Shown piece by piece: positions 13,446-25,216 of a stretch of 64,000 nucleotides of DNA. This stretch comes from Mycteria americana (Eukaryota; Chordata; Aves; Ciconiiformes; Ciconiidae). Within the stretch, counting starts at the first letter, position 1; the number at the start of each line of letters is the position of its first letter. Both the position numbers and the translations under genes were made by a program. A model generated the notes under the pieces. It was not told where the DNA came from. It was given only the letters and a program-made list of their open reading frames with translations, and did not search any database. Location of the stretch: assembly GCF_035582795.1 (NCBI RefSeq), contig NC_134373.1:28304501-28368500 (forward strand), given 5' to 3'.

Positions 13446-16400
13446 CACAGGGAACAGTCATGTAGAATAAGGATTCCTTATTTCCAGTCACTGACAATAT
13501 TACCTTCTTGAACTAGAGGACCTCTACTACTAGAAATGTTTCATTTCTTTGTAATATGGTTGAAATTTTTACTCACCATATACGTTTTTCTTTGATAGCG
13601 TTAACTTCCTTTATTAACTACCTGAATTTCCAGACATCAGATGTGTGTTCATTGCTTGTTCAGGGGTTCTTTGGTTTTCTGTCTTATATGAACTGCTGCT
13701 GTGAAGCTTCTGCATTTTCTAAACACACGAAGCTTTCTTATGTGAAGAACTGAGAGATTTTAGAAAATGCAATAAACAGCTCTTAATACATTTAACGTGA
13801 GTACTCTTTTGGTGTGTATTTACCAGCATTTTTTGATTGGACCGACACGTGCAAGGAATTCAAACACCTCATATAATTCAAAGAAATTTGGTGTCAGCAG
13901 TTACCTTCAGCAAATACACTTTGATTTCTTCAAATGGCAATATCTATTTTGTTTGATAAAAAACTGCTCTCCATCTCTATTGGCATCTAATTACCTTCTC
14001 CCTCTCTGTATCTTTTTACTGATTTACATCTTGTCTCAGCGTTGCCTGTATTCTGTGAGGAATCATCGCAGGCTGTAGCTAGTGGTGCCATCCTACTTAT
14101 CCTGCAGCTATAAATGTTTCAGCACCTCGTCTGCATTCCTTGCTGAAAGGGAACAGTCTTTTATTTCCCTGTCCTGGTGTTCCCCCTATGATCCCCAGAT
14201 TTCATTTAAGAGAAAAATCGACGTCAATGTTCTGAGGGATCCTATGGTACTATTTTTAATAGCTCCTCAAAGTGATTTGGTCCTGTTGTTCTAAAAAGAA
14301 AAAAATATATATAGTTATCTTGACTAGTGGCTGATTAAATACTCCTCAGGACTGCATTAATGTGCAATGGCACATTGGACCTCAGGAAAACCTGGAATGA
14401 TAGAAGCCAAGCCCCAGAAAAAAATGCGTACCAGGTCCAGTAATGGGTGGCCAGATACACATTTGGGACTGACTGCTTTTGGACAGAATTACTCTGCTGA
14501 GCTGTAATGCTGCTACAAGGTCTGACACTGGCAAGAAGTCATTTTTGTGCAGAGGAGGACAAAAATTAGAAGAAATTGAATTCCAGATATTAAGGCAGAA
14601 TGGTAGAATATTGAATCTGTGAAGCCTGTTTTCAAAGCTTAACAAGAAGAGATGGTTTAAAAGGAGATTCATTTCCTTTTGCAAACAATGATTTTTTTTC
14701 AGGGAGAGAATTTGAAAAGCTCACTCTTAAAGCTCACCAATGTAATCAGAAATATTATGTTTAACTCTTGTAATTTCCATATATCCTTAAAAATGTCTTC
14801 TGTTCCTACAAGATCATATTTATCCTCTCTCTTCCAACTCCAGGAAATATTGGTCATTTTGATGCACAGCTTTCCTGTACATCATCGAAAATTACTTACG
14901 CTTGTAAACATGGGCCAGTGGCTTTCTGTGCAAAGTGGGATTCAACAAGCTTTCATGGGGCATTAAGTCATCAGAACAAAACTGAGTTGCTTGAGGGACT
15001 CATTCTGTTTCCTTGTTTAGTGAACACTAGAGGTTTATAGCACTACATTTAACTAACTAGAGAGCTTGCAGTACTATTTTTAGCCTTTTTTTCCGTGAAA
15101 ATGTGTCATATGTGATCACTGTAAATCAGTCTTACGTCAGGTTGGTCAGGTTTGATCAAATTTGACACAGGATTTGAAGTCCAAAGCTAAAACCTTTGTG
15201 AAAATTGGTTCTTGGCTGGCAGAGGGGGACAGAGTATCTTCGCTGCTAAAAATAAATAAATAAATACATAAGTAAATCGCCACTCCTCTGCCATAGGGAA
15301 GGCAGTAGGGATCCAGATGGGAGCCTGCAGGACTGCAAGCAAGAATGGCAGTCATGGCTGGGGAAACGGGGCACCAGGGAGCTGCAGGACAACAGGCCAC
15401 AGCAGTGGATGGAGGGACCTGGGATAAAAGTATGTGGGGGGAAAAGAAACTGTTTCCTTAATTCTCCTATTCAGGAAGCAAATTATAAAAATCATTTAAT
15501 CATCAGTGATGAAAAGCTATGGCTGCCAACTGAGACGTCTCAGTGTTGTACGTAATGTTTGTTTTAGCACAGTATGTTGCTTGCAGAAGGATGTTTTGCT
15601 AATTAGTCCTAAAAGTTATAGGAAGTTTGTAATGCATTCTTTTTACAACTAAATTGAATGACTCAAGACAGTAGAGTTATTGTATGAGTGAAAAATAGCA
15701 GGATCAGGCCATTAGTGTCTGCCAGTCATGAGATGTCTTGAGCTTTCTTCATTGCAAAGCAAAATTTGTCCCGAAGAAAACAAATAAACAGAAAATCTCC
15801 ACAAAACATCTCTTCTCTCTGTTCAGCGTGCTTGAGTCATTTCTAAATACACAAAGCCCTGGAACCCAAAAGGACACTGTAAAAAAAATAAACTAATTGA
15901 AACTGTAGCTGTTGCCAGAGTCACTGCTCTGCAAATATTCAAAGTGGCTCATTACCAATAGGGAAGCTGTTGCTGTATGCTTGGACTGTCAGCCTAGATG
16001 AATAGGGAAATGGGATAAATAGATTTAATTAAGCTCCTGAGAAGGGATATAGTCAAAGACCAGTAGTTGCATTCAGTTTAGATTTAGGGGAAGCAATGAC
16101 ACAAAAAGTCGGGTGTTGACTGAACTGGCAAGAATTGGCTGAGCTCCACTGAACTCATGTTGTACCACCAGAAAATCTGGCCTCTATAGTTCAAATGTGG
16201 ACAGTTAGTCTGTCTCAGTCCACCTCATAATTAAAAAACTCACACACACCCCAAAAGAGAGACTAATTCAGGTTCTCCTGTGTATCAGGTATGACACAGT
16301 TGTCTAATTATAATAAGCAGGCTCAAGCTGCAAAGAACAGAATTTCATGACTGGGGAGGGAGGCAGGAATTTATTCCCCATGTCCCTCACACCTTCCTCT

Positions 16401-18050
16401 CAAGTTAATTTTCTTTAACAGCCAAACTTACATTGTATGGTTCTGAGTATACGAAAGGCAACAAAAGGCTGGTAGTCCTCTATAGGTCCTGCTAGCACTG
16501 GAGGAAAGTGTTTTGGTATTCCCACGCCTTGTGTGGGAGACGCAGCAGAGCTCAAGTCACGCTGTTTACCCTCTCCTCAGAGGAAATATTTACATTTTTA
16601 TTGAACTGGAGGGTCAGGGGTCTTCAGTTTTACAAGCTCAGTCTTACAGCTAAGATTAGTAAATTTCTCTAACACTTGTCCTAGAAAAATAAAACCAGTT
16701 TCCTTTTTTGGAAGTAGTACAAATATTAAAACAATAACTTAGAAGGAAAGAGTCAGGTGCATAATATCAAAATATTTGAGCTCTGCTAGTGCTGGGTTTT
16801 GTGCATTTTATACTGCACTAGCCATAGAATACAATGTGGTTGTGCAGTGGTACACTATAAAAAGTATCTTAAGCATTTAGTAAATTTGGCATGATTTTGA
16901 TATTCTTTGGTTAAAATGCAAACATGCAGGGATTGAAGATTCAAAATCTAAACTACTGGGATTCGAAGAATAATTCAGAGTCCATCTCCTTCAGGTACTG
17001 AGAAAAGACTGAGACTGTGATTGAAAAGACAAAAATATCCCATTTCTTCACTTGGGTCCTCAGAGTCTTTTTTTGTTCAGATCTGCCTTCTCTTACAGCA
17101 TTTTTGTGGCCAACGTCAATAATGAATACTGGAGTCCAGGAGCTTTCCAGGCTTTGGTGCCAAGAAGTGAGCACAAGTGATCAGCAACAATGTCTTGAAA
17201 GCACAGTTGTAGATGACTTTATATATATGTACACACATATATAGATCAAAACACAGGAAAAAAACATACCAAGTTGAGCAGAGCTCATCAGTGTCTTATT
17301 TGTGATCATTTATTTCTCCCTCTCTGTTTTCAGTAGTCCAGGGCACCATCGCAGATGGGGATGAGCAGGTGCAGAGAACAATTATCCTATTTCCAGAGCT
17401 AATTGGGGGCTTCAATTAGGAAGCCAACTTACTGGGGTAAAGAAACGCATCACCGTCGATTCTTAGGCAAGGAATAAGATCTTTTCATGTGACCCACCAT
17501 GACTAAACTATTTATTTATTTATAATAAAGCATCGATGGTCAGTGTAATTCTCTTACCTAGCACAATGCAAAGGCTATACAGAGGCCATACAGAGGGAGA
17601 CATCAATACAAGCCAGTGGGATGCAGATGAGCAAGCTTCTTTATAGTGGCAGTCTTATGGTTGCATTTATAAAAGATTTATCAGTATCTGCACCAGAACT
17701 GAATTCCTCTCCCTGCAAAAATCCAAAATCCTGCTGGCGGATGTTCAAGAGAATTTTCCAATGCAAAATAAATAAATAAATATTCAGGCAAATATATCTT
17801 ACATGAAAAAATCTAGCTGAGCTCCATTGTTTCAAAAGGCCTGCTCAAACCAAGATGCTTTACCTTTTAATATCTATCTATTTATGCATGCATGCAGGGA
17901 ACCTACCAACTAATTGGAATCATACTTGTAAGTCTACTGACTATTGTATACTGCATTGTAAATGCCAACATTTTGCAGTTCTCAAGCTGCCATGCAGAAC
18001 AAGTTAGAAATAAATCCTTCATTCTTACATTTTGCATGTTTTCCAACAGT
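13446..18050. other. 3' flank of the CNTNAP gene, no further gene seen
   Basis: AT-rich DNA. An (AAAT)n tract lies at 15248-15277, a (TTTA)n tract at 17510-17527 and an AT-alternating stretch near 17220-17242. On the minus strand, further AATAAA hexamers lie at 17515-17520, 17511-17516 and 17309-17314, so a longer 3'-UTR isoform could end in this region. No exon or transposon was recognised. Confidence 0.45.
15248..15277. repeat. (AAAT)n-like microsatellite
   Basis: About 30 bases of AAATAAATAAAT with two imperfect units at the right end (ATACATAAGT). It is intergenic, with no link to a recognised transposon tail. Confidence 0.8.
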
Positions 18051-18056
18051 TTTATT
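18051..18056 (-). terminator. Candidate polyadenylation signal (AATAAA) for the CNTNAP transcript
   Basis: On the minus strand AATAAA occurs about 620 nt after the TGA stop at 18680-18678. It is the first canonical hexamer met downstream of the stop. I see no strong GU-rich element just beyond it, and other AATAAA hexamers lie further on near 17.3-17.5 kb, so the true cleavage site is uncertain. Confidence 0.35.
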
Positions 18057-18677
18057 TCTTCAAAGTGTCTTTGACTTTTATATATATAAAATTCAAAAGA
18101 AAAATGAAAAAATTCCCAATCTAAATCCCCAAACAAACAAAACAAACTCCCCTGTGCCAGCAAAATTGCACGTTTAAGGGGAGGGGGGAGATATCTGGGC
18201 TACAAAGCTATTTTTTTTCCAGCTACATCAGCTTTATCTAGTCTAATGTTTGTTCTGTGACCATTTGAAATTCAATTCCAGGTAGCTCTGTATCATATCA
18301 GCATAGGATGCATCATTAACTCTAAGAGGATGTTTTCCATTGGCATCTGCTATTTTCACCAAATGTCAAGGCTTGACATTTGCTATCTTTATCTGATTTT
18401 GGTGTATCACTCATACTGAGATTTTGTTTCTTCTCATCTGATATTGATTTCAACTGTGACCAGCTGTGTTGCTAATAAAATCAACTGGCAAGTATCTGGC
18501 ATTTAGTTCTTCACCGGTAGAGGAAAAGAAACAACCCAGTGACAAAAAAAAGTAAAGAGATACTTTTCGATTAGGATGCTTGCCTGTATCCTCATATTAT
18601 CCATCTCTTAGCACTTCTGTTGATGTAGCATTTCTGATTGATTCCCTTGGGGGAGTCTCCATGGAAATCCTTGCCTC
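18051..18677 (-). other. Presumed 3'-UTR of the CNTNAP gene
   Basis: This sequence follows the stop codon of the terminal exon on the minus strand as far as the first AATAAA. It has no coding potential in the gene's frame. It contains an exact inverted repeat at 18361-18381 (arms AAATGTCAAG and CTTGACATTT, one-base spacer) that could fold in the transcript. Its extent is inferred, since transcripts could end earlier or later. Confidence 0.45.
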
Positions 18678-18874
18678 TCAGATGAAATATTCCTTTTTGC
18701 TCTCATCCACTGCTTCCTGGAGAGTGGGGTCATTTTTCAAAGCGGCATCTGCGCTTTCGGCGAACTCAGTTCCTTTTGCCTCATTGGTGTGGTAGGTGCC
18801 CTTATGCCTGTACATGTACCGGACCATCACCACCAGCAGGCAAATGAGGACAAATACCACTGCAGCAATCACAC
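18678..18874 (-). CDS. CNTNAP5: Contactin-associated protein (Caspr), terminal coding exon: transmembrane helix and cytoplasmic tail
   Basis: Caspr proteins are type I neuronal adhesion molecules of the neurexin superfamily. The exon begins after a CTCTAG acceptor (AG at 18876-18875); its first two bases complete a glycine codon split with the 51-nt exon upstream. It then encodes about 64 residues to a TGA at 18680-18678. The first part, roughly [17 protein letters not shown], is a transmembrane helix. Next comes the basic juxtamembrane stretch [17 protein letters not shown], where family members bind band 4.1 proteins. The tail is acidic and serine/alanine-rich and ends KKEYFI, a hydrophobic class II-type PDZ ligand. 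Family membership is very likely. The paralogue is less sure: the end differs from the EWLI I recall for CNTNAP2, and CNTNAP5 fits best, with CNTNAP4 not excluded. Huge flanking introns and a gene-poor 3' flank also suit CNTNAP5. The frame is intact and should be functional. Confidence 0.88.
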
Positions 18875-21430
18875 CTAGAGGAAAGAGACCAGTTAAATGT
18901 ATTGTCAGTAATAAAATACAAGCAGTATCTTATAGCCAGGCATTGCAACTTGAATTACTTGATAGGGAAAAGTCCATGTATCATAAGATGTTCACATGTT
19001 GCAGCGGCCAGGGCCAGAACAGAGTCTGACACTGCAAAAAACAAGATGGGATATAGATACTGCAGGAATGCAGGTGAAAATCTCACTAGCTTTCTTTTAA
19101 ATCAATGGCTTGATTTTGTTGAACTCATTGGAGCTAAAAGTTCTTAACAAAATGAGGAGAAATAAGAGAACATAAAGGAAAACCAATAGTTTTCTTTCAT
19201 CCTTCTGGTAACATATACCCAGGGGAGTTTGCAGGCAACCTGACCCTGCCTTCATGAGTGTACTCTATTTCAGGAGTACAGGGCACTGAATATTTCTTAG
19301 GAGACATTCAACAAATAGCAGGAGCCGTGTGACTGCATTACTGCTCTGTGTTTGCAAGCTGCCACTTCATGCTGTGTTCTAATTAAGAAAGTCTGATTGT
19401 AATGAATGTGGAAGTGACCCCTGGGAGGAGGAAGGGATTGTGGGTGGATCTTTCCTGTCTCCTGGACTAAGGCTAATTACTAGCAATGTGTTGGCTGGAC
19501 AAAAATTTCCATAGGTAACCCAAATGTGTATAGGACTAAATGGTGAATGGAAGCACTCCTAGTGAAGGAAAGTAAATCCAAGTTCCAGGGCTGGTTGTGC
19601 AGAGAACACTGTGTGTCTTTGCTTCCCACAGCCCTTTCCTTTTTTTCCTTTTCTACCGTGAAAGGTAGAAGTCCATAAAAGAGAGGCACCGCGATAAGTC
19701 CATTGTTAAAAAATTACAAGCTGTATCCCCTTCCCTCCAGATGAAATTGTTCACTTAAGAATCCTGAAAATAAATGAATTATTTTGAAGTTTATTTAACT
19801 TCTGTGATTTTTATTTTCTTAACACTTTTTGGAGACAACTGAGGTGTGCTTATAAACTCTTTAGCTGTGATTCTGCACAAGTACATGATACTGAGCTGAT
19901 TCTATAGTCACATGACTCCAGTAGTAAACCAAACATTAAAGAAATACACAATAAAAAGCACTAGAACAGAACATTCCTAGGAAAATTCCATATGTGGAGT
20001 GTGAAGCTGCTGTGAGAATGCAATAGGTAGAAGTTAATCTGACTCATTGTAGGGATCTACAGTTCAGGAGGCTCCATCTGAGTTACTCCCCTTGGGCTTT
20101 CCCCAACACTGGACACTTTTAAGATTCAGCTGAACAGGGTGCTGGGCCATCTTGTCTAGACCATGCTTTTGCCAAGAAAGGTTGGACCAAATGATCCTTG
20201 AGGTCTCTTCCAACCTGGTATTCTATGATTCCTCTACCATCAGTGCATGGTGTATGTGTGGGTGATTCCTCTTCTAGAACTGAATTCCTACATTTGGTCA
20301 GATGAATCGCTCCTGGGAATGCCTACTATTCTGCAGAGACAATGCGGGGTATATAGACAGTGTCTCTTTTCTGTCCCCTGTGTTCAAGATATGTGGCAGG
20401 AGTGGGTATCTCCAAAGCTTTAGCTTTATCGGCATCAGTAAACTGAGTGAGGATACCCTATTGGCATAAAACAGGGGAATGGTCAGAACATTAGCAGGGT
20501 AAATAAAAATGATAACTCTGTCTTAAAAAATATGCCTGCAATGTTATCCTGCTGATTTTATGGTGCCTGGTTCTGGAAAGTGAAGTTACTGCTGGCAGAA
20601 ATGAAATTGCTTATACAAAGAACTTTAGGTTTACAATCATATCATAGTTGCAGTGGGGGCTTCATCAATTTTTAGGACCTCACTAGTATCCCTTGACACA
20701 AGAGGCTTTAATAGGCTCTGGATGTAGCACAATATTAATAAGCCTAAGGGACTAAGTACAAATCAATTTACCTGCTACTTGTTCATAGAAAGCTGAAATT
20801 AAAGTTACGGGAGATGGGACCTGAGGGAAATATAGCAGAACCTCACCAATTTGCACTAATGATTGGTATACCCCCTTGTGAATGACTGAAATTAGTGCGT
20901 TAGCATGGAAATGAACAAACACAATAAAAATAAAAAGACAGGTTCTCTCCGTGAACATAGCTTTGCTCATTTATTCTGACAACTGTATTTCGTTTAAATG
21001 CATGAGAGAGCTTTAATGGAACACCAGGAAATGTGCCGTGGTATATTCTGTAAAAATAAAGGGTCAGCTGGTATGAGTTAGCATGGCTCAAATCAAGGAT
21101 GTTGCACCAGTTTTGTATTAAATTACAATCTTGGTGCAGTGAATAATAAAGAATATCAGAGGCTGACTTTGCTGCTGGACTGTTAGGTATTTTGTCTTAA
21201 AATGAGGAAATGGATGGGGGTTGTACTGCTCGCTATATGGTTTATGCTCATTATCTCATCTTGTTATCTTGCCAATAGCCCCTCTGGGAGCAGATTTCCC
21301 ACTGGCCTAATTAACTCTAATTGTGCCACTCCTGTTTTGTCAGCAAAGTAGGGTTTTTGCAAAATGCAAGGCATCAACCAACCCGCTATTTTAATTCTAA
21401 TGATGCTGCTTAGTATGGTCTGCTACTTAC
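18875..21430 (-). other. Last intron of the CNTNAP gene (2,556 nt)
   Basis: On the minus strand it starts with a strong GTAAGT donor (21430-21425) and ends with TTTCCTCTAG (AG at 18876-18875), preceded by a pyrimidine-rich stretch. It interrupts a glycine codon after its first base (phase 1). It contains a CR1 tail at about 20095-20232 in the opposite orientation. No other exon is seen. Confidence 0.85.
20095..20232 (+). mobile_element. CR1 LINE 3'-end fragment
   Basis: A severely 5'-truncated CR1 copy. The diagnostic 3' end is present: a GGTTGGACCAAATGATCC stretch, then GAGGTCTCTTCCAACCTGG and a terminal ATTCTATGATTC. The 5' limit is approximate because the copy is diverged. It lies in the last intron of the CNTNAP gene, antisense to it. 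Confidence 0.85.
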
Positions 21431-21481
21431 CTCCAATAACAGCCACATCTGCTCCAGCTGTGGGGCTCTCAATGTCTTCAT
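21431..21481 (-). CDS. CNTNAP5: Contactin-associated protein (Caspr), penultimate 51-nt exon: extracellular stem
   Basis: A 51-nt microexon on the minus strand, bounded by TTTATAG (AG at 21483-21482) and GTAAGT (21430-21425). Its first two bases (AT) finish a codon begun in an exon not seen here. It then encodes EDIESPTAGADVAVIG plus the first base of a split glycine. Joining it to the exon at 18874 gives ...[13 protein letters not shown]..., the layout seen in Caspr proteins just before the membrane. A short linker exon between the last laminin-G domain and the transmembrane exon is, to my knowledge, usual for this family. The acidic, proline-containing sequence fits an exposed stem. The length is a multiple of three, so skipping it would keep the frame. 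No preceding laminin-G exon was found up to 64000. Confidence 0.85.
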
Positions 21482-24400
21482 CTATAAATAGATATGAACA
21501 TACAAAACTTAATTAAAGAAAAAGGAATTGGATCATATGTAATAGCAGTGACTGTACTGGTGGTGCTGTATTATTTTAACCTCTGAAACTTAGAACTTAC
21601 TTAAACAAGATCTTGCATTAGCAAAAGACATTTATGAAACATCTCATTAGAATTAGCTGTACTGTAACAGTTTTCTGTCACCATAACACTGGAAAATAAA
21701 TAGCTAGCACATTATGTAAACTATCATGGCCCTCAGGGAAACACCTACTGTTTACTATGAGCACTTACCTGTAACATCCTCCAGTGAATGATTAAATTAA
21801 GAGTATTCAGGTACCGTGATTACTATTAGAAAGGTAGTTTTGGGGAAAAAATGTTGGTGCCTATTTATTTTCCCATTTATGGCTCTTCAGAGTACGGTCT
21901 GGATCTTGATTTGATGCAAATTAATCTGGCTCTATTGATTTCAATTAGTACATATTTATCTGCAATATCCTCGTTTTAATCTTCGCATTTGTTTTCTTTT
22001 AAACCTGCATTTGGAATCAAAGCAAGCCTGTTATGTGTGTAGTATAAAACACAGTTGTCACTTAGAATAAGTCTGAATTTGATACTGATAAATCAAATTA
22101 CGTTCTTTACTGGATTATAATTTATAAAAAAAGATAACTTTGCAATTTAAATGCGAAAGAGAAGTACCTGACCATGTCCTTTTAGGAAGTAAGAAATTGG
22201 TCTGAAAAGTTGTAAGCTGCTGAAAGAGCAGTTAGAATTTGAATTACATTTTGATCTTAATTATACCACTAAAACTTTACTAAAGTTTCACTAAAACAAC
22301 TATTACTAAAAGTATCCAAAACAACTAATGAATAGCCAAACTGTTTTAAAGGGGAGAGGAAAAAAAAATCCTAAAAAACAGTGAGGATTTTTCTCTCTTT
22401 ATTATCTGATATAGACCTTAAGTGAAAGTAAATTCATATAGACAATCAGTTCTTCACTAGCTTCTCTGTAGTTGATCAGGGTACAATTTTGATCTTGTTT
22501 TCTGCTCCTTATTTCATGCCATTGGTATCAGCTCACTTAGTCCTGAATTATGTGGATGTCTGAGAAGGCGATAAACTCCTGGAGTTTTTCCATGCTAGGT
22601 TTATGACATGACACCCCTTTCTTTTTTTATTATTGTACTATTTATGCAATTCTAAGCAATACTGGTTTCCGAATAAGCCAAATAGCTCTATGTGAAGTCT
22701 TTTTTTATTCCCCTTTGGTAAATACAGTGGATAGAAAAATTCTCTGGAAAAGGTAAATATGCTAATTCCAAATCCTTCTATAAATTCAACAGTGGCGCTA
22801 TGGCTGATATCTGGCTCTCCTTTTGCTAAATCTATGATAGTTGATGCGAGGATAAGACACTATCAGCAGCTTTCTCCTTACTCATGTCCGGTCTCTTATA
22901 TCAAATTGCAATAAACAGAGGAGAGCTGAGATTTAAAGGATCCTTCTCTTCCCAAACATGGGAGATGCTTTTTCTGGAAAGTAGGAGTCCTCTCCTCTCA
23001 CCCAGAGATCCTTCCCACATTTTCTTCCAGCTATACACTGATGGAAAGACTGAGCACGCCTTGTGCAATTTAAAAACTCTAATTATGTCTACGTCCATTC
23101 AAAACCCATGTGCCTCAGAAGAGATTAATTGCTTCAAGGTCAAACTGTTCTGTATCTCTTTATACACCAAATATATGCTGCATGCCAAAAAAGCAGGCTC
23201 CTCTACAGCAATCAAATACTTGAAGGTGTGAATTCTAAAGTGCTTTCCTAGCCACACAGCTTGCTTCCAAACATTAATTCCAGATAAAATCATTATCCCT
23301 TTAATTATAAAAAGGTATGTGAGTAACTATCTGCTCTTTCCTGTCGTTCCCAGGTGCTCTCAGATTCAGATAACAAGCAGGTGCCTTATCTCTAGTACTT
23401 GCCACCAAAGTGCTTTTTGATAATGGGATTACAGTATCATCACTTTGCAGAAAAGTTTCCATTTCTATACTGTACTTTCTAAGTTTTCAGAAGAATGTTG
23501 GACCCATCTTGAGCTACCATGTAGTCGGCACAGATCTCTTAAGCTGATGACGCTGTGCCATTCAGCAACCTGCTAACACCATGTTGTGGCTTCACTCACC
23601 ACAGTTCCCGTTTTACTGCAAGCACACGAGTCTGACTTCTCCTTTGTGTGTCAACTTTTTACCACAGAAAGTGCTTTCTGTCCTCTCAGCTGGCCTTTTG
23701 CTGCATCATCCGGAGTGCCAGGACACTGCAGCTACCACCAATGACCAAAAGTTTCCAGGGTCTGCTCTCCAGTCACTTTCAGAGCAAGGATGATGGAAGG
23801 GTGAGAGGGACTCTCAATGCCTGTCTCACAGTACCTGAAATTTCACTTTGTCCAAAAAAAGCTATGATGTGACTCATGGCAATATCACAATATTGCTAGG
23901 CGGGGGGGTGGTATCAGTGTCATTCAAGATTCAAGCAGTATCACCCTTCATGAAACATGACTGAGGAAAATTCAAGGCACGTGCTCATGAAATGAGTCCA
24001 TCTTCCCAGAGTAAGGGTGAGACAACAGCCACTATCCAGACGGGAATCCATGCTTGGCCAGGAACCTCAGCATGCTCTCTTTAACTTCAGCTCAGTCTAG
24101 GTGAGAAATACACTGCATTACTGCAGGACTGAATCTTCACTGTCTGAGGCAGAAAAGATATCCATCATACTGGAGGAATTTTTAGCTGAGCAATGGCTGT
24201 AGGCTTTGGCCTCCTTGTACCTTCTTTATTCTGCTCTTCTTCATGTGCACAGCACTTGGAGATCTGTGTTTCAGTAACTGCTGTTGCACCTGTTTTGGTT
24301 ATGTTCCTTTTTTTCAGGGACATCTTTTGTGTTATCTGCTGCTAAATTGTCCTTGCAAAACTTCCTCTCACTGTTATACTGGCCCTTATCCATAGATACG

Positions 24401-24651
24401 ATCTGATCCCGAGAGTGTTTAGACAGTGGTGTTTAGTGCCGTTGGTTACCATGACATGCAGAAATCAAAAGACTGTGGGAAAACTTGTTTTTCATAAAAT
24501 CTCTGGCCACCAGAATGACTTGGCTAAATCAAGAATAGAACATACAAATGAAATTGCCTGTTGTTGGAAAGTATGTTTCTAAAAGCCAGGATGAAGGGAA
24601 AGAAATGCCTTTGTGCCATGACCTGAAATTAATCAAATTCAAGTTCTGCCC
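21482..24651 (-). other. Presumed CNTNAP intron, no exon recognised
   Basis: By position this should be the start of a long intron upstream of the 51-nt exon. Low-GC unique sequence. Frames at 22884-23293 (up to 115 codons) overlap on both strands and lack domains. A faint old-repeat trace lies at 21898-21950. Confidence 0.5.
21898..21950. repeat. Possible relic of an ancient hairpin-type repeat
   Basis: The stretch from TCTGGATCTTGATT through CTATTGATTTCAATTAG has the 'gatctt...ttgatttcaat' style of old palindromic amniote repeats. It is short and diverged, and recognised by motif style only. Confidence 0.25.
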
Positions 24652-25216
24652 TGTGCTGGTTTTGGCTGGGATAGTTAATTTTCTTTGTAGTAGTTAGTAT
24701 GAGGCTATGTTTTGGATTTGTACTGTAAACAGTGTTGGTAACACACTGATGTTTTAGTTGTTGCTGCACTAGTCAAGGACTTTTCAGCTTCCCGTGCTCT
24801 GCCAGGTGCAGAACTTGGGAGGGGACAGAGACAAGACAGTTGATCCAAACTGACCAAAGGGCTATTCCATACCATATGGCATCATGCTCAGTATATAAAG
24901 GTGGGGAAGAAGAAGGAAGGGGGGGACGTTTGGAGTGATGACGTTTGTCTTCCCAAATAACCGTTACAGGTGATAGAGCCCTGCTTTCCTGGAGATGGCT
25001 GAACACCTGCCTGCCCATGGGAAGCAGTGAATTAATTCCTTGCTTTGCTTCGCTTGCGTGCATGGCTTTTGCTTTCCCTATTAAACTGTCTTTATCTCAA
25101 CCCATGAGTGTTCTCACTTTTACTCTTCTGATTCTCTCCCCCATCCCACCAGGGGGGAGTGAGCGAGCGGCTGCGTGGGGATTAGTTGCTGGCTGGGGTT
25201 AAACCATGACATGCAC
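24647..25216 (+). mobile_element. Solo LTR B of the same family, distinct central block
   Basis: The LTR spans 24652-25211, starting TGTGCTGGTTTTGG and ending ACCATGACA. The flanks are TGCCC (24647-24651) and TGCAC (25212-25216), a 5-bp duplication with one mismatch. U3 matches the other copies up to a well-formed TATATAAA at 24892-24899, and U5 matches again from ATTAAACTGT at 25080. The roughly 180 bases between are unrelated to the central part of copies A and C, so this is a different, mosaic subfamily. No internal retroviral sequence remains. It lies in the presumed CNTNAP intron, antisense to the gene. Confidence 0.9.
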
